Both the position numbers and the translations under genes were made by a program. Positions 15,754-24,876 of a stretch of 64,000 nucleotides of DNA are shown piece by piece. The notes under the pieces were generated by a model. The model saw only the letters and a list, made by a program, of their open reading frames with translations. It was not told the DNA's origin and did not search any database. The stretch is taken from NCBI RefSeq assembly GCF_900104725.1, contig NZ_LT629758.1, forward strand, positions 10,520,001 to 10,584,000, read 5' to 3'. Positions within the stretch are counted from its first letter, which is position 1. Each line of letters opens with the position of its first letter. The stretch comes from Actinoplanes derwentensis (lineage in GTDB: Bacteria; Actinomycetota; Actinomycetes; Mycobacteriales; Micromonosporaceae).

Positions 15754-18135
15754 TCACCACTTCTGGTTGGTACCGCCGTTGCAGGTCCAGGTGGTGAGCT
15801 TGGCGCCGTCGTTGCGGTTGCTGCTGGGGATGTCGATGCACAGTCCCGAGTTCACGTTGCGCCACGAGTTGTCGGAGTAGTACTCGAACTTCTGGGCGTT
15901 GGAGGTGTTGCAGGTGTAGATCTGCAGCACCGTGCCGCTGGTCGTGCCCGAACTCCGCGTGTCCATGCACTTGCCGTTGAAGCTGATGAAGCGCTTGGTG
16001 GCGGAGTCGTACTGCCACGCCTGGAAGAGGCTGCTGCTGTTGCAGGTGCGCATCTCCAGCTGGGTGCTGTCGGTGAACGTCGTACCGGGAACGTTGATGC
16101 ACTTGCTGTTCCAACGGCTGACCATCGTGCCGTGGTGGGTCGCGGTGCTCCAGGTGACCGTGTTGTCGCTGTTGCGGTAGAGCACCAGGTTGCCGTCGTT
16201 CTGCATCCTGAGGGTGCTGGGTCCCTTGCCGTAGGTGTTGGAGGCCCAGATCGCGATGCCGTCGGACTTGCGCAGCACCAGGTTGCCGTCGGCCTGGTTG
16301 ATCAGCCGTACGCCGGTGGTGGTCTTGGTGTTCCAGAGCGGCAGGCCGCCCTTGGTGATCACCACGTTGCCGTCGCCCTGCAGCCGGACGGCGTATCCGT
16401 TGTGGGAGGTAAGGAACTTCGCCTCGCCGAGTTCCTGGTCGACCAGCAGCCGAGTGTTGGTGGGGTGCCACAGCTGGTTGGTGCCGCCGTTGACGGCGTA
16501 GCTGAGAACGGCGGCGCCGTGGTCGCGGCTGGCGTTCTGGACGGTGACGGCGCGGGTGGCGAAGCCGTTGATCCAGGTGTAGTGCTCGCCGGTCTTGGTG
16601 TACTTGAAGGACTGGTCGGCCACCTCGGAGATGCCGCAGGTGGCGATGGCGAACCTGATGTTGTCGGCGGCGGTCCGCTCGGAGAGGGCGGCGCACTTGG
16701 TGCGGTCGTAGGCGTTGACGATGCGGTAGCGGTCCGGGGTGCTGTAGACGCGCATCGCGATCCACCGCTGCCGGTCGTTGTCGACGCAGTCGGCCTGCAC
16801 CAGCAGGGCGCCGTTGGTGAGGCTGTCACCGGCGGCGGCGAGACACTTCTCCGAGTTCTGGTTGCGCCACTGCCAGGACTGGCGGCTGGGCCGGTTGTCG
16901 GTGTCCGGGGCGACCCGGGTGCGGCCGGTGCGGACGAAGTCGTTGACGGTGTCCGGGCCGGCGACGGCGAGAGCCCAGGTGGCGGCGGTGACGAGGTTGT
17001 CGAAGCCGTCGGTGCGGGCCTTGGTCCGGATGCTCTCGGCGTTACGGCGGTCGGCGGCCTCGGCTTCGGCTTCGAGGCGGGCGCGGTCGGCCTTGTTGGC
17101 GGTGTAGATGCCGGTCTCGATGAAGGCGCGCCAAGCGGCCGGGTCACTGTTGCGGACCGCGGTACGGGCGGCGGTGGCGATCTCGGCACGGCGGGTGTCA
17201 CCGTCGGTGAGGTCCCAGATCCAGCGGACGAAGTTGTCGTCGGTCATGGCGAGTTTGCCCTCGTCGGCGAGGACGCCGAGGACGGCGGCCGCGGCGCGCA
17301 GGGTTCCCTCACGGGCGATGCGTTCCTGCTCGATCTTGCCCTTGATCTCAGCGGCGATGATCTCGTCCTGGACGTCCTGGTCAGCCGCTGCTTGCACACC
17401 GGTGAGCAGGAAGGCGTGACGTTCCTCAGGGGTGCCGTTGTAGGCGGTGGTGGCGGCGGCCTTCACCCGAGGGCCGGTGGCTTTGGTGATGATCTCGGCG
17501 ATGACCTGGTGTTCCGGGTAGACCAGCATCTCCCCGGCGGCGTCGAGCGGGACCTTGGCGGCCGCGTAGGCGGCGCGTTTGAGTTCGCGGGCCTGACGAG
17601 CGGCGGTGTCGTCGCTGATCTGCTTGGCGTCGTCGGCGACCTTGGCCTCGAAGATGCCCTGCAGGATGAACGACTTGCAGACCCAGTCGATGGTGCTGTC
17701 CGGGGCGGACAGCGCCAGCTCGGCGGCGTTACGGATCAGCGGCTGCTCGGCGGTGTGCTGCCAGATCTTGAACACGAAGTTGCGGTCGGTCTGGTTGAGC
17801 CAGTCGTTGCCGGGCTCGATACCGATCTCCCGGGCCGCTTTGATCTTGTCCGGGATGCCGGTGGGCAGTCCGTCATCCTCGATCGGATCCTCGGCGGCGA
17901 GAGCCTTCGCCGCCACGGTCGGGGCGCCGGCCGGGGACGGGTCGGCCGGCGCGGCCTGGCGGGTGGCCGTCTTCGGCGCTCCCGGTGAGGTGGTGACCAC
18001 GGGGGTCGGTGACGGCACCGGGGCCGGTGGAGTCACGGCGAGGGCCGGGCTGGTGATCAGCGTCACCAACGCTGAGGCGGTGACCGCGATGAGCAGACCA
18101 CGGACGGCGTGTGGTCGCCTGGTGGAAGTGTGCAT
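15754..18135 (-). CDS. Secreted ALF-repeat protein with ricin-type and bulb-type lectin domains
   Basis: A 793-residue protein. Residues 1-34 are a Sec signal peptide ending LAVTPPAP, followed by a Pro/Thr-rich linker. From ~95 to ~370 come ALF-type helical repeats (for example AWRAFIETGIYTANKADRARLEAEAEAA). A ricin B-type trefoil follows (~395-530), then a bulb-type mannose-lectin-like beta-prism with the repeated signature QxDGNVV/LV (about three copies, ~560-645), then a second ricin-type trefoil ending GGTNQKW. No catalytic or toxin domain is seen. The ATG follows GGGGATTTC. It is divergent from two further ALF-repeat genes and probably binds glycans at a cell surface or matrix. Confidence 0.85.
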   Translation of the reverse strand: MHTSTRRPHAVRGLLIAVTASALVTLITSPALAVTPPAPVPSPTPVVTTSPGAPKTATRQAAPADPSPAGAPTVAAKALAAEDPIEDDGLPTGIPDKIKAAREIGIEPGNDWLNQTDRNFVFKIWQHTAEQPLIRNAAELALSAPDSTIDWVCKSFILQGIFEAKVADDAKQISDDTAARQARELKRAAYAAAKVPLDAAGEMLVYPEHQVIAEIITKATGPRVKAAATTAYNGTPEERHAFLLTGVQAAADQDVQDEIIAAEIKGKIEQERIAREGTLRAAAAVLGVLADEGKLAMTDDNFVRWIWDLTDGDTRRAEIATAARTAVRNSDPAAWRAFIETGIYTANKADRARLEAEAEAADRRNAESIRTKARTDGFDNLVTAATWALAVAGPDTVNDFVRTGRTRVAPDTDNRPSRQSWQWRNQNSEKCLAAAGDSLTNGALLVQADCVDNDRQRWIAMRVYSTPDRYRIVNAYDRTKCAALSERTAADNIRFAIATCGISEVADQSFKYTKTGEHYTWINGFATRAVTVQNASRDHGAAVLSYAVNGGTNQLWHPTNTRLLVDQELGEAKFLTSHNGYAVRLQGDGNVVITKGGLPLWNTKTTTGVRLINQADGNLVLRKSDGIAIWASNTYGKGPSTLRMQNDGNLVLYRNSDNTVTWSTATHHGTMVSRWNSKCINVPGTTFTDSTQLEMRTCNSSSLFQAWQYDSATKRFISFNGKCMDTRSSGTTSGTVLQIYTCNTSNAQKFEYYSDNSWRNVNSGLCIDIPSSNRNDGAKLTTWTCNGGTNQKW

Positions 18136-18542
18136 GAAATCCCCGTTGGTATGTGAGTGAACGTGCTGGTGCCGCCGATGCGGAAGAGGGCGGCGAGGGC
18201 ATGCGGGAACGCAGTCGTGTTCCCGGCCCGGAAGCGCGAACGGTACGGACCCTGTGGATGTGCGTCAATAGCATTTCGGCTACCCGTTAATGGTTAGGTA
18301 ATTTTTGTAATATTTGAGAAATGGGTTTCTCAGGTTGATCGGGTCGGGGTGGCGGGCCGGTCGCCGGTCGTGTTAGATGCACTCAGGATTCGGCGAGCAT
18401 GAATGAAATGTGTTTGCCGTCGTCGATCCGCTGTCGCCTATCCCCCCGCTGTCCGACCTGGCAGGTGCCGCCTGTCCAGGTGCGGGGGCCCTCGGCGGTC
18501 GCTGTGTCGGCGGAATTTCTGTGAATCACGGGGGATAATTTA
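18136..18542. promoter_or_regulatory. 407-bp divergent intergenic region between ALF-repeat genes
   Basis: No gene is supported here. Features seen: the most AT-rich stretch of the window around 18268-18330 (gttaatggttaggtaat and nearby), a small hairpin GAGAAA-TGGG-TTTCTC (18316-18331), and an imperfect inverted repeat ACCTGGCAGG/CCTGTCCAGGT (18456-18481). Both flanking genes start after a GGGGAT-type ribosome site. The region likely holds the promoters and control sites of the divergent secreted proteins, but no clear -35/-10 pair was identified. Confidence 0.5.
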
Positions 18543-19634
18543 ATGAATTCGCGACCGACGGCCCGTGGGGCCGTTCTTCTGGCTGCCCTGGTGACGGTTC
18601 CGGGCCTGCTGACCATGGGGCCGACGCCGGTGTGGGCAGCCCCGTCATCGGTGGTGATGGCCGCTGCGGCGGTTGACCCGGCGGCGGCTGACCTGATTTA
18701 TGTGACTCATCTGGCGTTGTATGACACGCGGGCGTTGGTGCGGGTCGCGGCCCGCAACGCGATCACCGTCGAAGCGCGCCTGGTCAAAGCGGCGGTAGCC
18801 CGGTTCTTGAAGTCGGAGTTGCCGTTCGCGGTGAGCTATTCGCGGGAGTTGAACGCCGCGAACGCTGATTTCGCCGAGCGGATCCTGGCTACGCACACGC
18901 CGGAGTTCGCGCCGGAGGTGCATGCCGCCGCGCAGTTCGCGTTGTCGCGAGGTGCGGCCGCGTTGGACGCCTTCGCGAAGACCGGTTACGAGCAGGCCAA
19001 GCTGCGTGACCGCGCGGCTCGGGAGGCGGTCGGTGAGCAGGCGGCGGCGTTGCGGGCCGAGGATCGGGCGTTCGTGGCCCGGTTGCGTGACACCGATCCG
19101 GGGATGAACGTGCGTGCCGCGGCGGGACTCGCGGTGGGCGCGGACGGTTCGGACGCGGATGTGGTGGAGTTCTTCGCCTATGACTGGGCTGCCGCCGCGG
19201 CGGTGGATCTGGAGATTCTGAAGGTGCGGTGTGCGGACGCCGACATGGTGGGCCGGGCGAACCTGACGCAGTTGGAGACCAACGCCCGTAACGCGGAGAA
19301 GGCCGCGCTGGCCGCCGCGGATGAGGCGAAGGCGCAGAAGCTGGCTGTCGCGGCTCGTGCGTGGGAGCTGGTCGGCGGTCAGGCGGAGCCGATGGCCGGC
19401 ACGTGGGACGAGGCCGAACGGGTCGCCACCGAGCAGGCGGCGCATTGGCGGCAGATCGCGGTGGACGCGGCCGCGGCTGCCACGGACAACCCGAACTGGG
19501 CTGCTGTCGCCGGTTCGGCGCAGACCACCGCGCAGCAGTGGCTCATCGAGCGGGACAACGCCGCCGGCCGGGCTGCCTTCTGGGCCGACCGTTACGAGGA
19601 AGCGCTGGCCGGCGAGCTGCGCATGCAGCCCTGA
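18543..19634 (+). CDS. Secreted ALF-repeat protein, upstream partner of the toxin gene
   Basis: A 363-residue protein with a signal peptide (RGAVLLAALVTVPGLLTMG then PVWAAPS). The mature part is almost all alpha-helical ALF-type repeats, for example AAAQFALSRGAAALDAFAKTGYEQAKLRD and EKAALAAADEAKAQKLAVAARAWE. No lectin, HINT or enzymatic domain is present. The leader GGGGGATAATTTA provides the ribosome site for ATG 18543. It lies 47 bases upstream of the 1407-residue toxin-like gene and has the same repeat type, so co-expression is likely. It could be an accessory or surface partner, or a relic of another toxin carrier. Confidence 0.8.
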   Translation: MNSRPTARGAVLLAALVTVPGLLTMGPTPVWAAPSSVVMAAAAVDPAAADLIYVTHLALYDTRALVRVAARNAITVEARLVKAAVARFLKSELPFAVSYSRELNAANADFAERILATHTPEFAPEVHAAAQFALSRGAAALDAFAKTGYEQAKLRDRAAREAVGEQAAALRAEDRAFVARLRDTDPGMNVRAAAGLAVGADGSDADVVEFFAYDWAAAAAVDLEILKVRCADADMVGRANLTQLETNARNAEKAALAAADEAKAQKLAVAARAWELVGGQAEPMAGTWDEAERVATEQAAHWRQIAVDAAAAATDNPNWAAVAGSAQTTAQQWLIERDNAAGRAAFWADRYEEALAGELRMQP

Positions 19635-19681
19635 CCCCTCCCACCCTCATCGCCTTCAGGTAATAAAAGGAATCAGGTGCC

Positions 19682-22600
19682 ATGAACAGCATCCGCATGC
19701 CCGGTCTCTGGAGACGGGTCCGTTCGGCGACGTTGTTGTCGCTGGCGGTGACGCTCGTCGTGACGTTGGGGTACGTGCCGCCGTCGGTGTCGGCGTCGCC
19801 GCGTTCCGCGGTGCCGCAGGCGGCTCAGCTTCCGGAGATCCCGGTCCCGCCGCTGGTGACCGATCCGTGGGACGGCAGCGAGGGTGTGCCGGAGATGGAC
19901 GAGCGGTGGCGGCAGTGGGTGGCCGATACCGCCGAGTCCGCTGAGGAGCCGGAGATCCGCGACGCTGCGCTGGCGGCGCTGGCCACCGGTGACAACGCGG
20001 TGATCATGAAGTTCGTCATGGAGGACATGCCGATCCTGGACCAGCAGGTCAGTGATCGTAAGTACAAGGAGGCCGCTGACAACCTGGCCAAGGTCAAGGC
20101 GATGAAGGGCACCGGTGCGGCGGGCGGCTACTTCAACGCCGAGGTCACCCGGGTGCTGGCCGGTTCCGCGTACGACCGGGTGTTGTTCCTGGCTTATGGG
20201 GCTCGGATCGCTCGTGAGCGTGACGAACAGACCGCGAAGCGGACCCTGGAACGGGCTGCGGAACTACGCCAGCGGGTGCAGATCATCGCGGCCGGGGCGG
20301 CTGAGGCGTCGCAGGTCAAGCGGGCTGCCGAGGCGGCGCTGGCCGGTGGGGACACGGCGATCGCCACGTTCCTGAAGACCGGCTACCTGACCGCGGCGAA
20401 CGCGGATGCCGCCGAGTGGGAGCAGCACCTCAAGGACCTGGAAGAACGTAACAAGGCCGCCGAGGAACTCACCGATCTGGCCAAGCGGTCGGCGCGGGCC
20501 AACGAGGCCCGCCGGCAGTTGATGATCGCCCATGGCGAGGGTGTGAAGGCGTTGATGCAGGTCGCCAACGCCATGGGCGGGGCGGCCAACAACGCGCGGG
20601 AAGCCCAGCGGATCATCACCGGTAGCGACACGGTCGCGGTCAAGAACAGCCGGCTGACCACGGTCAAGGATCTGACCGCCGCCGAACTGCAGCGGGTGCA
20701 GAACGCCGCCGAGCTGACCCGGGTCGCCGCCGCCAAGGCCACCCTGGCCACTGACGTGCTGGTGGAGACGGGCCTGGAGTACGGCATCGAGTGGGCCCGG
20801 ATCACCCAGGGCATGAACGAGGCCGCCAGCGCCGCGGTCAACGCGACCCAGACCGCCGCGCACGCGATCACCGCGACGATCGCCACGAACAACGCCCAGG
20901 GCGCGCAGGCGCAGGCCGCGGCCCGTGAGCAGCAGGCGATCACCTGGCATCAGCACGCCGTGGAACACGCCGCCGCGGCCGCGAAGCTCGCCACCGCCGC
21001 GGAGAAGCAGGCCGCCGCCGCCAAGACCGCAGCGGCCCGCGCCAAGACCGCCCGGCAGCAGGCCGAGGCCGCCGAACGCACCGCCGCGGTCGAAGCGGCG
21101 AAGGTCGCCCAGCAGCGCAAGATCGCCGAGGACCAGGCCGCCGAGGCCGCCCGGCAGCGCAAGATCGCCGAGGACGAGCGCGCCAACGCCGAACGCCACC
21201 GCATCGAGGCCGAACGCCAGGCCTCCATCGCTTCCACCGCTCGTGGTGAGGCTGATCGGCAGGCCGGGATCGCCGGGCAGTCGCGGACCAAGGCGGCGGA
21301 CGCCGAGCAGGCGGCGGCGGGGGCTGACGAGCGGGCGTGGCAGCAGGAAGGTGTCGCCAGGCAGGCCCGTGACGCGGCCACCGCTGCCGAACGCGACGAG
21401 CAGACCGCCAAGGCCAAGGCCCAGGCGTTGCGTGCCGCGGCGGCGTCGGCGGACACCGAAGCCGAGAAGCGTGAGGCGCAGGAGCAGGCCGCGATCGCCG
21501 ATCAGGAGGCTGTCACCGCCGGTAACGCCGCCCGTTCGGCTCGTGCCGCGGCGAACACCGCGACGGGTGCGGCCGCGAATGCGCGGGCCGCCTCGAACCG
21601 GGCGCAGCACGCCGCTCAGCTGGCGTGGGCGGCGTACGAGCAGGCGAAGGCCGCGGCGAAGGCCGCCGACGCGGCGGCGGACAAGGCCGAGTCCGGTGCG
21701 CGTGCCACGCACGCGGCCCGGGTCAAGGCCGACGCCAAGGCCGCACAGGCCACCGCTCAGCAGGTGAAGGCCGCGGCCGCCGCCAATGCCGCCCAGCGGC
21801 TGGCATCGCAGGCCCAGGACGAGGCCGGCAAGTCGTTGCGGGCCGCTGACCGGACCCGCGACGCCGCGCAGGCGGCCACGACCGAAGCCGTCGCCGCCAG
21901 TGCGCAGGCCGACGACGCGGTCGCCGCCTCGCACGCCGCGGCCATCTCGGCGGCCGGGATCGCCGACCCCGCGAACACCGCCATCGCGATGGTGCGGCCG
22001 TTCGCCGGCACCGACATCGACGCCGACTTCGTCATCCGCATCGCCGAGCAGGCCAAGGTCATCGGCGCCGAGCAGGCCGCCGCCGCCAGCGCCCGTGCGA
22101 CCGAGGCCCTGGAAGCGGCCAGGCTGGCCACCGAGGCCGCCGACCGGGCCGCCACCCACGTCAAACCCGCCTATCAGGAAGCCGCCAAGGCCGCCCGATC
22201 GGCCGCAGCCGCGGCGACGTCCGCGGCCGAGGCCAAGCAGTCCGCCGCCGAAGCCGCCGCCGACGGCGCGGCCGCCCGTCTCGCCGCGGCCAGAGCCGCC
22301 GGCCACGACGCCCAGGCCCGCGCCGACGCCACCGCCGCCCGTGCCGCCGCCAACGCCGCGGCCAGCGACGCCAATGCCGCCGGGCGCAGCGCCCAGGACG
22401 CCCAGAACGACGCCGACCGCGCCGACCAGGCCGCCACCGCGGCCGAAGCCGACGCGGCGGCAGCCCGCCAAGCCGCCACCAACGCCGAAGCCGACGCCGC
22501 GCTGGCTCGCAGCTCAGCCGACAGCGCCCAACGCCACGCGGACAGCGCTGCCCAGGCAGCGAACAGCGCCCTGCAACATGCCGTCGACGCGCAGCGGGCG

Positions 22601-23905
22601 GCGGACCGCGCGGAAGAGGCCGAGCGCCAGCGGCAGGCCCAGGCCATCGCCGACGCCGCAGCCGGTGGCACCCTGGATCCCCTCGACCCCGACCTGCTGC
22701 AATATCTGACCGCCGAGCAACAGGCGGAACTGCGTCAGGCACACGCCGACGCCGGGACCAGCGTCCTCGACTTCCTCCAGGTCGAGGCCGCCGACCTGCT
22801 GTTCGAACTGTCCGGTGCCGGTGACCTGGTCCGTTGTTTCCGCGACGGCAACATCGAAGCCTGCCTCTGGAGTCTCGCGGGCCTGCTCGGCGGTATCAAA
22901 GCCGTCCGTGCCGGCTACAAGATCGCCAAAGCGATTCCGAAGATCGTCAAGTTCGTCAAGAAGGTCAAGGACGCCAAGAAGCGCCGCGAGGTACTCCTCG
23001 AACTCGCTCGCAAGCTGAAGCGGAAGGCCAAGGACCAGGACGACTGTGACGACCGGCGGAACAGCTTCCTGCCCGGCACACCCGTTCTGCTGGCCGACGG
23101 CACCACCCGCCCCATCGAGCGGTTGACCATCGGTGACATGGTGCTGGCCACCGATCCGGTCACCGGCGTCACCGCCGCGAAGCCGGTCACCGCCACGATC
23201 ATCGGTGACGGCGACAAGAAGCTCGTCGACATCACCGTCGACACCGGGACATCGACGGCCACCGTCACCGCCACCCACAACCACCCGTTCTGGGTGCCGG
23301 CTCTCTCCGAGTGGGCCGACGCGGAACACCTGGCGCCCGGGCAGTGGCTACGCACCAGCGCCGGCACCCACGTCCAGATCACCGCGATCGGGCAGCGCAC
23401 GGCCGACACCCGCGTCCACAACCTCACCGTCGCGGACATCCACACCTTCTACGTGACCGCCGGCGCCGCATCGCTGCTCACGCACAACAGCGATGAGTGC
23501 GAAGTCTTCGTAGACGTCTACAGGTTCGCCGACCGGAACGACCCCGATTCCGTGCGACCTGTCCTCAAGGGTGATACGGCAACGGCGATGTTCGAGGTTT
23601 TCAAGGGGAACCCCGAGTTCAAGAAAGATATCGCGAACAAGCATGCCCGGGAGTGGGACAAGTCTTTCAGCCCGTTCGTGTCGGTGGCGATGGATGTCGA
23701 GGCGATCGCTAATACGACAGACTGGGAAGTGCGCAGAGATGTCATCGAGAAGGCTCCTGACATCGGTCACTTCCGTGTCCCCATGAGTAAGCTCTACGAG
23801 CTCGACAATGCTCTGTCGACTCGGGAGACGGAATGGTTGTACGAGGGTGAGGGGCTCGGGGGCTATATCGTCAGTTGGCGAACCAATCCGTATCGAAAGA
23901 ACTGA
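19682..23905 (+). CDS. Polymorphic toxin: ALF repeats, Ala-rich coiled coil, HINT domain, ART-like C-terminal tip
   Basis: A 1407-residue secreted protein. A signal peptide (~1-40) is followed by ALF repeats (~50-330), then a very long Ala/Glu/Lys/Arg coiled coil (~400-990). A helical pre-toxin segment with a hydrophobic patch (LWSLAGLLGGIKAV) precedes a HINT (hedgehog/intein-like) domain at ~1127-1269: NSFLPGTPVLLADG, HNHPFWV, and the terminal SLLTHN. The first HINT residue is Asn-Ser rather than Cys, so cleavage chemistry may differ. The last 138 residues (23489-23902) are unlike the rest: VYRFADRNDPDSV, then SPFVSVAMD, then ETEWLYEG, an R-S-E order typical of ADP-ribosyltransferases. This tip is richer in A and T than the carrier, as expected for swapped toxin modules. 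Two small genes follow that may give immunity. Confidence 0.8.
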   Translation: MNSIRMPGLWRRVRSATLLSLAVTLVVTLGYVPPSVSASPRSAVPQAAQLPEIPVPPLVTDPWDGSEGVPEMDERWRQWVADTAESAEEPEIRDAALAALATGDNAVIMKFVMEDMPILDQQVSDRKYKEAADNLAKVKAMKGTGAAGGYFNAEVTRVLAGSAYDRVLFLAYGARIARERDEQTAKRTLERAAELRQRVQIIAAGAAEASQVKRAAEAALAGGDTAIATFLKTGYLTAANADAAEWEQHLKDLEERNKAAEELTDLAKRSARANEARRQLMIAHGEGVKALMQVANAMGGAANNAREAQRIITGSDTVAVKNSRLTTVKDLTAAELQRVQNAAELTRVAAAKATLATDVLVETGLEYGIEWARITQGMNEAASAAVNATQTAAHAITATIATNNAQGAQAQAAAREQQAITWHQHAVEHAAAAAKLATAAEKQAAAAKTAAARAKTARQQAEAAERTAAVEAAKVAQQRKIAEDQAAEAARQRKIAEDERANAERHRIEAERQASIASTARGEADRQAGIAGQSRTKAADAEQAAAGADERAWQQEGVARQARDAATAAERDEQTAKAKAQALRAAAASADTEAEKREAQEQAAIADQEAVTAGNAARSARAAANTATGAAANARAASNRAQHAAQLAWAAYEQAKAAAKAADAAADKAESGARATHAARVKADAKAAQATAQQVKAAAAANAAQRLASQAQDEAGKSLRAADRTRDAAQAATTEAVAASAQADDAVAASHAAAISAAGIADPANTAIAMVRPFAGTDIDADFVIRIAEQAKVIGAEQAAAASARATEALEAARLATEAADRAATHVKPAYQEAAKAARSAAAAATSAAEAKQSAAEAAADGAAARLAAARAAGHDAQARADATAARAAANAAASDANAAGRSAQDAQNDADRADQAATAAEADAAAARQAATNAEADAALARSSADSAQRHADSAAQAANSALQHAVDAQRAADRAEEAERQRQAQAIADAAAGGTLDPLDPDLLQYLTAEQQAELRQAHADAGTSVLDFLQVEAADLLFELSGAGDLVRCFRDGNIEACLWSLAGLLGGIKAVRAGYKIAKAIPKIVKFVKKVKDAKKRREVLLELARKLKRKAKDQDDCDDRRNSFLPGTPVLLADGTTRPIERLTIGDMVLATDPVTGVTAAKPVTATIIGDGDKKLVDITVDTGTSTATVTATHNHPFWVPALSEWADAEHLAPGQWLRTSAGTHVQITAIGQRTADTRVHNLTVADIHTFYVTAGAASLLTHNSDECEVFVDVYRFADRNDPDSVRPVLKGDTATAMFEVFKGNPEFKKDIANKHAREWDKSFSPFVSVAMDVEAIANTTDWEVRRDVIEKAPDIGHFRVPMSKLYELDNALSTRETEWLYEGEGLGGYIVSWRTNPYRKN

Positions 23906-23933
23906 TCGCTGTTTCTGACGTAGGATTATTCAT

Positions 23934-24788
23934 GTGGATGGCCGAATCGAAGATCCGGATGACCTGCTGATAATCGTTGAGCATTCCTACGGGCAGGGGG
24001 AGTTTCCGCTGAGTGACTGGATGGCGCACGGGCCCGGTCCGCGTAACACGCAGGTGGTGCGGGTCCGGTCGAAGTCGACCGGTGAAGAGCTTCCCCTGAC
24101 CGTCATTCCGTTGGCCTACCGCAACAGCCGTGAGTCACGCGCTCTGATCCGGGCCGGTCGTATCGCCTCGCCCTGGCCCGGGCAGGGCGGTGACCCGCCG
24201 GCCTTCGACGGGGAGGTCGCGGGCCCCGCGGAGATCGATCGTGCCGTGGCGTCTCTGGTCAGTGTGCTGTCTCGAGGTCCTCTGGACGCCGAGGTGGTCC
24301 GGGAGGCGCTGCGGGTGATGCCGGCTCCGGAGTTCGCGCTCCTGGTGCCGTCGATGGTCCGGCGTCTGGCGGCCGGGGAGCGCTGGGCGGACTTCGAGGC
24401 GATCACCGGCCTGGCGGGCGTGGCCGGGGTCGCTGAGGTCGGTCCGGTGCTCTGCGAGCTTCTCGATTCGTCACTGCCGGTGCCGGACCGGGGGCACGTC
24501 GTCGAGGTGCTGGCACGTGTGCGGTTCGACGACGCGGTGGAGACGCTGGAACGAGAGTTCCTGTGTTACGTGTACGCCGACGAGGACCTTCCTGGCGCTC
24601 GACGGTGCCTGCGAGCATTTGCCGCGATCGACAAGGCCAGGTCACGGGTGTACCTGAACCTCATCTCCTGGCGTGACTGGCTGCCGCCGATCATCCGGGA
24701 ATGGGCCGTCCAGGAGCTGGACGCGATCGGCGCCCGTGTTCCCTCTCCGCGCGAGACCGTGCGGCCCGAGACACGTGATTCCGGTTGA
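23934..24788 (+). CDS. Unknown protein, candidate immunity protein for the toxin
   Basis: A 284-residue soluble protein starting at GTG 23934, with TAGGA eight bases upstream, 28 bases after the toxin stop. The N-terminal ~90 residues are of mixed structure (VEHSYGQGEFPLSDWMAHG). The rest is helical with HEAT-like pairs, for example EVVREALRVMPAPEFALLVPSMVRRLAAGE, and a trend toward acidic residues. No family is recognised with confidence. Position directly behind a C-terminal toxin module, soluble nature and lower GC at the 5' end are what immunity genes usually show. It could also be an unrelated cytosolic protein. Confidence 0.6.
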   Translation: MDGRIEDPDDLLIIVEHSYGQGEFPLSDWMAHGPGPRNTQVVRVRSKSTGEELPLTVIPLAYRNSRESRALIRAGRIASPWPGQGGDPPAFDGEVAGPAEIDRAVASLVSVLSRGPLDAEVVREALRVMPAPEFALLVPSMVRRLAAGERWADFEAITGLAGVAGVAEVGPVLCELLDSSLPVPDRGHVVEVLARVRFDDAVETLEREFLCYVYADEDLPGARRCLRAFAAIDKARSRVYLNLISWRDWLPPIIREWAVQELDAIGARVPSPRETVRPETRDSG

Positions 24789-24876
24789 GCCGCAGCCGGG
24801 CCGGGGCAGTCAGGGTGTGGGGCGGATGACTTCTGAATGGCTTCCTTATAGCGAATCCGCAGTAGGAGGAGCCGGG

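Noticed and set aside
16132..17988. A 618-codon plus-strand frame opposite the lectin gene
   Set aside because: Val/Gly-rich antisense shadow without start context; the minus strand encodes complete lectin and ALF domains.
20264..22471. A 735-codon open frame antisense to the toxin coiled coil, full of Gly and Arg
   Set aside because: It mirrors the Ala codons of the real gene; no domains, and the plus-strand frame has the coherent protein.
20900..22660. Repetitive GCC/GCG-rich DNA that might look like a tandem repeat array or CRISPR
   Set aside because: Units vary in sequence and length and encode heptad-like Ala-rich helices; no constant repeat with spacers.
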